Program-made: the position numbers and the translations under genes | Source: Enoplolaimus lenunculus | Taxonomy: Eukaryota; Nematoda; Enoplea; Enoplida; Thoracostomopsidae | Direction of reading: 5' to 3' | DNA length: 64,000 bases | NCBI GenBank assembly: GCA_030248215.1 | Contig: JASANG010001770.1 | Span: 122,070-186,069, forward strand | Shown: positions 54,736 through 64,000 of the stretch, one piece after another | Layout of the letters: each line of letters starts with the position of its first letter | Numbering within the stretch: position 1 is the stretch's first letter | Notes under the pieces: model-generated | What the model saw: the letters and a program-made list of their open reading frames with translations, nothing else | Databases searched by the model: none | What the model was told of the DNA's origin: nothing

Positions 54736-55087
54736 ACTTTGCGATTTCTACAATATACAAATCCGGAGCTGAAACCTACATTCTTTAATAATGCACTTCG
54801 GCAGCAACTACCTGTGTGAAAATACGTAGCTAATATTTTGCTTTTAATATAAGGTTAAACTGGAAACCGTGTTCGTATTTTGAAAAATGTGTAGCACATA
54901 TCACCGGTTGGCGATAAGTCGTGTAACTTTCGAACCACTTACAACTGAACTATCGCGACACTGCTTCAATAATTTGTGCTAGTTATTATATCGTTTACTA
55001 CGTTGTGTATTACGTGTTGACTTTATGTGTTTGGTGTGTATTTTATATTCGGGTTTTCCATTGTGGAATACCCGACAGTTAAAATTA

Positions 55088-55457
55088 GGGATGTGCAGAT
55101 ACCAAAATTTTTGCCGATGCCGGTTCTTATTTTAAAATTTTGCCTATGCCGATTCCAACTTTAGTACACCATGTTTAATAAACAAATGCGATACTGTATT
55201 ACATCATAATATAAAGACTTAAACCCTGACCGTCATAAATGATTATAATTTTATAAAAACGGTTCATTTCAATTAATTCTCCAAACACACACGTAAGAGG
55301 GATAACAGTTTTCCTGATTAAACACACTATATGCGCCCAGAAATGAAATTGATAGCATTCCAACTGACTGTTATATGTGCAAAAAGTATCGGCAAAGAAT
55401 CGTTAAATCTTTTGCAGTGCTGATGCTGATATTTACGAAAATTCCGATCATTACCGA
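55088..55457. repeat. ATCGGCATCGG-type repeat, copy 3
   Basis: It starts GGGATGTGCAGATACC and TTTGCCGATGCCGG, passes through TAAATGATTATAATTTTATA and GTGCAAAAAGTATCGGC, and ends ATTACCGATGCGG, where it joins the next MITE directly. The orientation is inverted relative to the 38,790 copy. Confidence 0.55.
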
Positions 55458-55458
55458 T

Positions 55459-55806
55459 GCGGTGCAACCGGAATTCCGGTTCCGGCATTTTTTCACCTTC
55501 CGGTTCCGGTAAATTTTTACCGGATTTAAAAATTCCGGTGTTATAATTTGGCCGTATTCTTAACTTTGCTAATTTTTAAGAATCTGTTTGAAAGCCACTT
55601 GTACTCCGAATATAAGCCATTTATGGTGGATTTCACATCAGTCGACGCGAAAATCTAAAATACAACAAATAGAATAAATACATATGTTCAACTAAGGTTA
55701 TTTCACAAATAATAGAGCAAAAAATAAGATTAAAATGAAATTTTTGGTGAAATGCATTTTTCACTTTCCGGTTCCGGTAAAATTTTCAAATTCCGGTTCC
55801 GGTGCT
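55459..55806. mobile_element. hAT-like MITE, CCGGAATTCCGG family, right end truncated
   Basis: It begins GGTGCAACCGGAATTCCGG and follows the 47568-47927 copy closely (TTAACTTTGCTAATTTTTAAGAATC, CCACTTGTACTCCGAATATAAGCC). It ends at GGTTCCGGTGCTAATTAG without the terminal GCACCCTG. Confidence 0.65.
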
Positions 55807-56999
55807 AATTAGAATTAAGTATGTTTGTATACAATGATAAGGCCTATAACCAGGGATTAGACTCTCGGTTTCGGCAAGTCTCGGTATTTGGCAGGTCTCG
55901 GTGATTGCGAAGCGCGACCAGGAGTCAAGAACTTAGCAAATGTTCGTCGGTATTGAGGAGATGCGCGGAAATTGTCACACTTTGATTCCCCCCGATAAAA
56001 ATTTCTAAAAATGAAAACTTTTGATGGAAAAGTTGGGCAGTTCGAAAGCTCAAAGCCCAAGGAATGCGATTTTCCGAATGTGGAATGTGGTTTTGCAATA
56101 AGATAAAAAGTTATAAGCTAAAAACATTAAATATTGATTCCCTCCGGAATTTTTCATTTTCACACATTTTACAACCAATTGTAGCTTTTCGTGCAATGTG
56201 GTTTTTGTTGACAACATTGGCTTTCAAACTAGAGCCCAAACAAAAATTATTTTATTTATCAATCTTTGGCTCAACTCAAAAAGTTGGTAAGAACATTTAG
56301 CGGTTTGTGAAAGGTTTTATTTCAGCATAACGACTAGACTTTGTTCTGACATACAAAGTAATAGTGAAAGTGCACTTGGAATTGCTTTTGCTTATTCACC
56401 TTAGACAGCTGCTTAATGTTCGAAAACGGTGAAAATATTTGGTTTAGGACTAAAAAGTGCTATGAAAATAAATTTCCGTGGGATGACCAAAAATGTTTCC
56501 GGAGAGAGAATCAGACCTGTCCACATCTATATATATTGCCGGCTGAAGTGGGCTAGGTTAGCCCGCTTAATAAAATTCCTGTTTAGTGTTGGTTTTGTTG
56601 CCAGCAACAAATCAAATTAGGCTTGACAATTATATTTTGCGGGGGGATCAAACTGCATTCCACATTTTGAATTCATTTTGTACGATGGCCTGGTCAAATT
56701 AATACATGTTTTATATATAAGGGCCTATTTTCACACTCTGTGTGTTATGCATGCGCAGCGCTTTAAACTACTGGTAACATGTCAATATAGTTGCAACCAG
56801 TCATCGAAATAACTTTAAGGGAAAAGTGGTGCAGTAAAATACCTGATTGGAGGAGCCTCCACAAAGGTTCGTTTTTTGATTGGAATAAAATTGACGCTTA
56901 TTGCTGTTTACATAATATAGAGCACACAATTCCACACAACGAACGTAAAATTAATCATCTTAAGTGTACCCCCTCCCCGTAGCGAACCCGCTGTTTACG

Positions 57000-57740
57000 T
57001 GCGATTGGTTCTTCCAGCTGAAACTTGTGCAAGTTTTTTTTCAATTTTCACTCAAAAAACTTGCAGCTGCAATAATTTTTTTATGACGAATGTATAACCT
57101 TGTAAGTCGAAATGCTTTGTTATCATTGGTTGGATTGAAAATTACATATATACGTTATGTTTGATACGTATTTATTGCAGTCGTCTACAAATTTTAAAAT
57201 CGTCTCATTTCGAGACTCAGAATGAAAATGCTATTTCCTTCCAAATACTTGCAACCAGGGTGGCACCGAATCCACGATTTGACCGAATCCGAATTCAGTG
57301 CTAATTTGCCGATCCGAAATCGAATCCGAATCCTGCATGTTGAAAATTTCAGATATATCTATAATTTGTTTCAGAATATCAACGGAATGCCAGCCATATA
57401 ACTTTTAATACTTAAATATATTTCGTTCCGACGTCAGTTCTGAGATTTCTCACCTGAAATAAAAAATATTGATTTTTATAGCAAGGTATTTAAAAATTTT
57501 ATTGCTTAAAAATGAAAAAACATATTGCCGAACTTTGTTGGTTCGGCTTTTCCACAACCGAATCCGAATCCAAACCTCAAATTTTTGCCGAATCCGAATC
57601 CGAACCTCAAATTTTTGCCGAATCCGAATCCGAACCTTTGTTGCCACCCTGCTTGCAACTGCAACTTATTCGTGCCAATTGCACTTAACTGCTAGTTCTC
57701 GCTGCAACCAACATCTTACCAGTGTGAATAAGGCTTAACA
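57000..57740. mobile_element. CTATTCACACxTGCAAG-type MITE, copy 4, split by a nested hAT-like element
   Basis: The left part has AACTTGTGCAAG and TTGCAGCTGCAATAA. After the nested element, sequence resumes GCTTGCAACTGCAACTTATTC and ends CCAGTGTGAATAAGGCTTA, the right end of this family. The left boundary is uncertain. Confidence 0.45.
57256..57651. mobile_element. hAT-like element with CAGGGTGGCA ends, 396 bp, perfect 8-bp duplication
   Basis: Ends CAGGGTGGCACCGAATCC and TTGTTGCCACCCTG. The flanking duplication CTTGCAAC is perfect (57248-57255 and 57652-57659). The interior is rich in CCGAATCCGAATCC repeats, including three near-identical units of CCGAATCCGAATCCxAACCTC followed by AAATTTTTG near the right end. 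Confidence 0.8.
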
Positions 57741-57984
57741 AACGTTTTACGTATGTCTGGTTAAACCAATTTCGCAGAAATTGAAATTCTTCCATGATTG
57801 TCATTGTCGTTTTTCAATGTTTGCACTTTACCTGCTACACAGCGTACCGGTATCGAAGTGTATTTGTCGACTGGAAGAGCGATTTTTGGTTCTGTGAAGC
57901 CAAACTACAATCAATTATTGATATATATATATGTTAAGTCATCGAAATCAATTCAATAAATAAATGATACAGAAATTTATGCTA

Positions 57985-58120
57985 CGTAAATAAGTAGGAT
58001 TAGAATTAAAATTTCAAAATTTCGATTCCGATTGATTGTGCAAACGGAATCGGAATAGGGACTCGTTTTGAATCGGAATTCTAGTCGCCAATCGGAATTG
58101 GAATTTCGGTTGCACCTGCT
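57985..58120. repeat. CGGAATCGGAAT-type MITE fragment
   Basis: TTTCGATTCCGATTGATTGTG, then GCAAACGGAATCGGAATAGG, ending GGAATTTCGGTTGCACC. It resembles the end of the hAT-like MITEs but with CGATTCC instead of CCGGTTCC. A similar stretch occurs at about 44,860-44,930. Confidence 0.45.
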
Positions 58121-58388
58121 GCTACGTGTATTTAAAGCATTTTACGTATTACACATTAAATATCGGTAGGATCAGACAACATTGACCGGTTTCTACCGTT
58201 CCCAAAAAATTATGTTCCCAAGGAATTTTGCAATGTATAACAATAGGCAACTTGTGTAAGTGTACTGTATATTTAAACGGACTCCATTCTTCAAAGGTAA
58301 CAAGAACGAATATTTTGCAGAGTAATACATATACCTAATTAATATACTATACGTATATATACATAAAAAGTTTAAACAAAAATCAACC

Positions 58389-61300
58389 ATGGTGGTAAGT
58401 GTTTTAGATGTATACAACTGAGGCGTGCAATTCATTAATTCTACTTGCGCGCTCTGCAAATGAATTTAAATAGTTTACCGAATTTGTTCCAGTTTTGAAA
58501 TGATGAAACTTGCCAACGGTTTGCTACGGGCCCAATGAGAAAAAACCAAAACCCCAACATTTGGATAATGCCCAAAATTCTCTCGGAAACATATGACCAC
58601 GCCAGGAATCGAACCTTCAATTTCTCGCTCGAGAATCATGTCCGCCAACCTTTACACCACGTGGCCGATATTATACATGCGTAATTTTCTGTAGTACGGT
58701 GCACGTGTACGTGTCTTAACAATTATTAACATTTCATACGCTATGCACATACACATTTTACACCACATTATATATAAGCAGGCATAAATTTAGTAACCTC
58801 TCGACTTGAGACAAGAGCGTAGGCCAAAAAATCTTCAAAGTTTCCGAAACAAATGATCGAAAGTTCAGAGGCCATTTGCTTTGATTCACAAGAATTTATG
58901 TAACGAATACTCAGCATATTTTTTATGTTACACACAGTTTATGTATCAAATGTTTTAGATCAGCAAAAACAATAAGATGATGCAGCACTTGCATTATCGA
59001 ATGCGAATCACACTGCAAGATTCGAGGACGTTTATCGGATATTTTAAAGCGTTTGATAAACACATGAACGTGATTTTAGCAGATTGTGAAGAATTTCGAA
59101 GGGTTAGTAGTACTACATAGTTGTCACCGTCATTACTTTGCTAACTGGTGCAGCTGCATACGCACGCTATACATAACGTACCTACGTTTAGGGTGCGAGC
59201 AGATATACGGTTCCGGTTTAATACCCGCCAAAAACTGATATCTGTATCCTGTTCGGGTAACCGGTAAATTAATATCCGGTCGCACCCTGCGGCTATGTTA
59301 TGTATTTTTTCAATAAATATTTGTGATTTGCTTTTCTATCATTTTATTGTTACGATGCATTTTAAATTTAAACACTATAAACTTTGTCGTAACCTAATCC
59401 CAGACGAAGATGTAAATATATATGCACTACGCACAAAACAAATGTTGGCTTTATTTAAGAAATATTGCCTGAAATTTAAGACAATTATGTCTTAACACAG
59501 ACTTCAAACAGTATATGTCGTAAATAACTTTAAACGTTTGTTTCTGAAAATTTATAGGAAGGTCTCAAATTTGTCAGACTTAACAGCTTGTAATTTAACA
59601 CTATATACGTATTTAATTAGTTTGCTGATTTTCCTGACATCTAAGTCTTTGGAGCCAAACTTTTTTCCTGGGAACCGACTCCAAAGTTGGGAGCGGAACC
59701 TAAACGAAATTACCTATTTTAAAACCTAACATACGTCCAAGACATAAACTTTGGTTGCGACGAGCCTCCCATTATTTATAGGCATTCGTAAGAATATAAA
59801 CGGAATGACTTACTTACATACATTAAAATCAGAGAATTAGTTCTTCAATATAACACACCCGTATATATCTTGATAAGAAGAAATTGGAATCTTTTAAGTT
59901 TACAATACTAATTCCGTGAATATAGGACACAATGTTTAACCATTCCAGACGGGGATATCTGAGCTGTTTAAGTCTATTAATGACTGAAATTACAGACATT
60001 TTAGTATTGAGAACGTTGGAAAATATGGGCCTTGAAATTTTAAAATTTTGTATATATACCACTCAGAGTTTACAAACTCATTTATATACAAACCTTGCCC
60101 AAATTTAAAATGCTGGTTTAGGTCAAACCGAAAGCAGGCTCAACAACTTCCGAAGAAAAACGAGTACTTGGACTTGTGTTAGTCCGCGGCGAGCATATAG
60201 TAAGCATGACAGTTGAAGGACCGCCCCTGAAAGACGTAAGTTTGAGTTGGTATGCCGTGTACTATATAAATTTACTATTTTGACAGGTGCTCGCTTCTTC
60301 GAACTATAATATATAATGGAATTCGACATTTCGCAAATTTTTGCTTGAACAATGTTTTGAGTTTTGGTGTAAGTTGTTTGTTCATATCTAATGACGTAAT
60401 GCAATAATGATTCTCAGAATTAATCAACTGCTGTTGCTCTACTTTTTCAGCTAGTTTGCGATTATTATTTTAGGATGATGCGCCTCGTGTTCCCAAAGCA
60501 ACCGGAGTCGCAGGTCCTGGAATGGCGCGGGCCGGCGGTCGTGGTATGCCTATGGGTGCACACGGTCCTGCACCTGGTACGATTATTATAATTGTTTTGG
60601 CAATCATGATCTGTCTGCTCTTAATTTACCGTTTATCTAAATTTGCGGCGTTAGCTTTACTGTAATGAAAACGCGTTAAAAGCATATAACTATATGCTTA
60701 ATCTTAACCATGTACCCAGAAGTTATTGCCACTCATTTACCGTTTCCTGCTTAATGTTAGCACTATGTAAAGCTTTCAATGCTGCCTGACTATACGACAT
60801 GATAAGTATTTTCTTCTCAACTATATTCCTTTCTATCAGCTCTTCAGCACATGTTTTGGACGCAATGATTTCTGTCTGAAAAACTGAGACATACTCTCCA
60901 TGTGATCGACTGACCATAAAATGCTCTGAGAAAATCCAACACCAGCTAATTTTCCTGTTGCACCTTTAACTACAGATTCATGCAGTGTAACATACTATAT
61001 CATTTCCTCGAAAATCTCTCATAAAATTGCTCCAATGTACTCTAGATAGAAATAACACATTTCTTGTTGGTTCATCTGTTCTTTCTCCTGACATATGATT
61101 AGTCTCGACCGAATAATCTCGATGTCCTTCAATACCAGAAACGTTATCACTCTCTGATAGTTTACTAATTCTATTAAATTCTGTAATTCCTTCTTTCATT
61201 ATTTCAAAATCTATTGGAAGCAGATTTAAAATCGTTTCCATACTTGTGATCGGAGTTGACCTGACAACTCCGGATATCGTCAGGCAATCCATTCTCGATT

Positions 61301-62359
61301 CACAAAGTTGATAATTAAATAACGAAATACTAGAAGAAGTACATTTTCACTGAAGCTTAGCAAAGACGAATTAAGATAATGTGCTTAGAGGATGTCACAA
61401 TTTGCCATTTTTAGTTTTGTCTACACGAGCGCCTACTCTGGCGTTGTATCCTATATAACCACCAACATTTCCCGTATTTTTTATTAGGTTCAGTGCTGTT
61501 TTCGTTTTTATGTACGTAATAATTTTTGGGTTGTAATGTTGATTATTTTTTTCAGGTCTTCAAGGCCCTGTCAGAGGTGTAGGTGGCCCTGGAATGGGGG
61601 CGATGCAGCCTGGATTTGGCGGCATGATGCCGCCTCGACCTCCGATGCCCGGAATGATGGGTGGTCCAGGAATGATGCGGGGTATGCATGAGGGTAGCGC
61701 CGCCATTGCAAAGCTTATAAGCAGCTAAAACTTATCATATCAAGCGCAGAATTTTCAATAAAATTTTGTCGTCAAATAAATTTTTCGGCTTTTATCAGTT
61801 TTGCAATATGCTCGAATTTAAAACAAGACGTCATCGCGATTTTATGTAAATACAATAGTTGCATACTGATTATGTACTAAAGCTAGATCCACACGTTCAA
61901 GCTATTGCAGCGAGGACTCGCGGCTGGAACTTACATGTGAAAGATGCAGCTGCAAGTAATCGCATAGAAAAATAATCTTCATTCTATTCTAAATATTGAC
62001 CTGAATTTATGTTGAGTACTTTGCAGGCAACTGCTAGAAATATCAAACAAGTTCAAAAAGTCTTTCCGGTGAATTATTATTTGTATCTGCCAGAAATTCA
62101 AATGTGTTTTTTACCGAACATGCACACGCAAGTTCCAACGCGCAAATTTTGCTGCAAAAACTTGTATGTGTGAATAAAACTTGATACATTTAAGACTACA
62201 TTTTTGTTAATCAAGCTCTGCTTTCAAAAATAACGTACCTTTTAAATAATGTGAATAGCAATAGTGCTAAAACATTGAATGCCCTCCAGCGAACCTATAC
62301 ATTTATTCCATTGTTTTATGACTCGTTGCATTGTTTCAGGAATGGGAAGACCGTTCTAA
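58389..62359 (+). CDS. SNRPB: Small nuclear ribonucleoprotein-associated protein B (Sm B/B'), spliced
   Basis: Core Sm protein of U1, U2, U4 and U5 snRNPs; seven Sm proteins form a ring on the U-rich Sm site of the snRNA. Exons: 58389-58394, 58959-59102, 60122-60235, 60474-60576, 61556-61681 and 62340-62359, giving 170 residues. Alternatively exon 5 reads on to a stop at 61726-61728 (179 residues). The start [16 protein letters not shown] fits family MTxGKxxKMxQHxxYR. Sm1 is in exon 2 ([23 protein letters not shown]). Sm2 is in exon 3 ([17 protein letters not shown]) with the loop-5 Arg-Gly. The C-terminal tail is Gly/Met/Pro-rich with [10 protein letters not shown]. It is shorter than the vertebrate tail (about 230-240 residues in total) and lacks PPPGMRPP repeats. 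All junctions are GT-AG and in phase. Confidence 0.95.
58595..58666 (-). tRNA. tRNA-like sequence in SNRPB intron 1
   Basis: On the minus strand a 72-nt segment starts GGCCACGTGGTGTAAAGG and ends AGGTTCGATTCC, TGG, CGTGGTC. The 7-bp acceptor stem (GGCCACG with CGTGGTC) closes with one G-U. The A-box-like TGGTGTAAAGG and perfect B box GGTTCGATTCC are present. The anticodon arm (TTCTCGAGCGAGAA) is three bases short for a normal 17-nt arm, and the T stem is partly mispaired. Probably a tRNA pseudogene or SINE head. Confidence 0.45.
60723..61310 (-). mobile_element. LINE fragment in SNRPB intron 4: post-RT segment plus RNase H N-terminal part
   Basis: On the minus strand, 61292-61090 reads [20 protein letters not shown], then [20 protein letters not shown]. 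Further on, 60917-60723 reads [20 protein letters not shown] and [15 protein letters not shown], the RNase H region with the QxE...A...S(D)SQAAL pattern. The usual catalytic Asp of SDSQ is Tyr here. The element lies opposite to the host gene, and the fragment is decayed. Confidence 0.75.
61757..61762 (+). terminator. Polyadenylation signal AATAAA for the read-through SNRPB 3' end
   Basis: A canonical AATAAA lies 29 bp after the TAA that ends exon 5 when its internal donor is not used. It is followed by a T-rich/TG stretch (AATTTTGTCGTC) and a second AAATAAA shortly after. It supports a transcript ending inside what would otherwise be the last intron. A further AATAAA at about 63,319 could serve the spliced form. 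Confidence 0.55.
61882..62185. repeat. CTATTCACACxTGCAAG-type MITE, copy 5, diverged
   Basis: The left end AGCTAGATCCACACGTTCAAG and right end AACTTGTATGTGTGAATAAAACTT are weak inverted repeats, with GCAGCTGCAAG inside. It lies between the two possible SNRPB 3' ends. Confidence 0.45.
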
Positions 62360-63400
62360 ATGATCTGAATTGTTTATGAACAACCATCTATATTGCTGAG
62401 CGATTGTTTGTTTCTGTAAAAGTTTCAAATTGTTATTCTTGCGGGAATTTTTGATGAAGATGATGAACTGCTTGCTCCACGCAAGCGAGCAGTGTTTGAC
62501 TCGATATAGCAGATTTGATGCCAAACTTACAGTCTGGCATGTAGCTTTGGATTTCTTGGCAAAGTTTTGTTTAAATTTGCTATTTCGAAGCTTAGGGATG
62601 GTGCTAACCCATGTTTTTAGCATGCTATACAAATTATGACCCGTGTTGCTTTGAAGAGCGAAGCGTTTTTCGCGGGAATATAAGAGTCAGTTTAAGCTTT
62701 TGACTAATTTTTTACTTAGGCTTAGTTATAGGTTTATTCATAAGCTGAGGATTAGTCGTAGGAATGTACCGTCGAAACATAAAAAAATTTAAGTCTTTAA
62801 AATATTGCTTAAACTCGCTATGATTGATTCGCAACTCCATTTTCGTTTACAGTTCCTCATATTTTATAGTATTGGATGCATGTTTATGTAGAGCTTGGAC
62901 AACCGACTTTGAAAACGATAAAGACTCTATTGCGTCCCTCAAGGTAACATAGGCTCAAAGTCTTGTAACAGTTTATCGTTTATGTGTACATTCCGTGTAT
63001 AATTTGTCACTGACTACGTTACTGATTTCGTTTTACGTGCGAGAATTTGCTTGTGTCAAATTTACAAATTAATTTTGTGTGCGCTTTGATTAATGTATCT
63101 TGAACCAATATTGATATTGGGTTGTTGCATTTTTAAAAGGTTGCCTTTTATGTGCGAAATCTTAGCTTAAGCGCAGTGCGACGTTAAGGACAAAAATTAA
63201 GCCTCGGCCTATTATATTTCAGTTTTGGCGCCGTCAATTTAGTTGGGAGGCAATATTTGAAATGATTTGTATATCTGTTTGTAAATGAAGACTTTGTATA
63301 TCTCCATGTTGTTTATGAATAAAAAATCTTGTTTGTCAGTGAGAGCGTACCATCCATTTCATATTATTTAGATGAAAAAACTATCAATAAATAATTATAT
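62360..63400. other. SNRPB 3' flank or 3' UTR, no feature recognised
   Basis: AT-rich sequence after the TAA at 62357-62359. It contains an AATAAA at about 63,319 that could end the spliced SNRPB transcript. The minus-strand frame at 62632-62336 has no recognisable motif. Confidence 0.4.
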
Positions 63401-63413
63401 ACTTTCACCTTAA

Positions 63414-63970
63414 TTGAATTTATTAGACATTTTGGTTACGTTCAAAGTTACAGCGTTTGGTCGAACAAGATTAAATCAGGATGAAGATGGTGGTTCCGGC
63501 TTTCCGTGGAATTCGACAAGGGTGTCCCTTATCGCCGTCATTATATGTCATAACAGCGGAAGTGGTAGCTCATTATCTTCGAATAACTTCAAGAATTTCG
63601 GGGATACCACTATACGGCATTAACACCCGAGTGACTAAGTTTGCCGACGACACTAATATTTTTCTAAGTAGGATTTCAGATATAAGTGTTGTTTTTGATG
63701 TTTTTGAAAAATTTCAAAAGGTCTCTGGCAGCCGACTAAAGGAAACTAAAACACAGATACTATTAATGGGCGATCTAAGGAACGCACTTGTACCCCATCA
63801 ATATGCACGCTTTATTGTTGAAAGAGTGAAAATTTATGGCCTTTGGTTTGATTCAAAGGGACTCGATGTTCCTGAAAATTGGATAAAGTGCTATGAAGCA
63901 ATTGCAAGTCTTGAACAGCGAATACCGCCCCGAGGTATCTCTGTTTTTGGAAAAATCCATCTTGTTCACA
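63414..63970 (+). mobile_element. LINE reverse transcriptase fragment (L1/Tx1-like), cut near the window edge
   Basis: The frame from 63,481 reads FRGIRQGCPLSPSLYVITAE (RT motif 4), then ISGIPLYGINTRVTKFADDT (motif 5 with catalytic FADD), GSRLKETKTQILLMG (motif 6), and VKIYGLWFDSKGLDVPENW with a GISVFGKIHL thumb-like end. Sequence before 63,481 appears to continue the RT in another frame, so at least one frameshift is present. Similarity stops at about 63,960. It is a different LINE clade from the RNase-H-bearing fragments elsewhere in the window. Confidence 0.8.
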
Positions 63971-64000
63971 TTTATTTTTGTGTATTTTTAATTATTTGAT

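Larger units (their letters stand above)
52297..58388. other. Intergenic region between divergent HUWE1 and SNRPB
   Basis: About 6.1 kb between the two start codons. It must contain both promoters, but I see no convincing TATA or initiator that I could assign. Its recognisable contents are listed separately (local duplication, TIR elements, tRNA-like sequence, MITEs). Open frames here are short and unrelated to known families. Confidence 0.5.

Noticed and set aside
1-64000. Retrovirus-like, LTR or Polinton-type elements
   Set aside because: I saw no gag, protease, integrase, capsid or paired long terminal repeats. The reverse transcriptase traces are all of non-LTR type.

Overview
This is a 64 kb piece of an invertebrate animal nuclear genome. 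It is AT-rich and intron-dense, with GT-AG introns, short exons of 48-200 bp and many short repeats, and there is no bacterial, viral or organellar gene organisation. The sequence alone does not allow a species call. About 54 exons in 52 kb argues against a fly-like compact gene, and I cannot go further than invertebrate metazoan.

Positions 52,296 down to 1 (minus strand) hold one very large gene, the N-terminal three quarters of a HUWE1 (ARF-BP1/Mule/UREB1) HECT ubiquitin ligase. I could chain 54 exons with consistent splice phase from the start codon at 52,296 to the window edge, where the last exon is still open. They total about 13.6 kb of coding sequence (about 4,536 residues). In order they encode the DUF908 and DUF913 armadillo-like repeats, a Gln/acidic linker, a Ser/Asn-rich linker, the UBA, the UIM, the WWE domain, the middle conserved blocks, a very acidic stretch with 22 consecutive Asp, and a Gly/Ser-rich block ending in an ARWTDEC motif. 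The UBM motifs and the catalytic HECT domain lie beyond position 1. The same part of human HUWE1 is roughly 2,800 residues by my recollection, so the linkers are strongly expanded here.

About 6 kb separates it from a divergent plus-strand gene at 58,389-62,359, SNRPB (Sm B/B'), a core protein of the spliceosomal snRNPs. It has five or six exons and two possible 3' ends. No other host protein gene is supported. The intergenic space holds repeats, a local duplication, a tRNA-like sequence and small TIR elements. The right end of the window (63.4-64 kb) carries a LINE reverse transcriptase fragment.

The introns are full of short non-autonomous elements. They include (a) a family of about nine loci with a 5' CCAGTCGTAGTGGGACTAC motif, internal ~160 bp tandem repeats, a GGAC-repeat tract and an 11-bp 3' hairpin, similar in layout to Helentron-associated repeats; (b) hAT-like MITEs with CAGGGTGCAACCGG ends and 8-bp target duplications, several of them perfect; (c) two other hAT-like elements with perfect 8-bp duplications; (d) a G/C-run-rich TIR element with a 3-bp duplication nested in another MITE; (e) fragments of an RNase-H-bearing LINE. 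Six of these insertions end within about 45 bp of a HUWE1 splice junction. I saw no novel enzymatic or defence system. The most useful leads are the element families, the splice-proximal insertions, a GC-AG intron and the SNRPB 3'-end choice.
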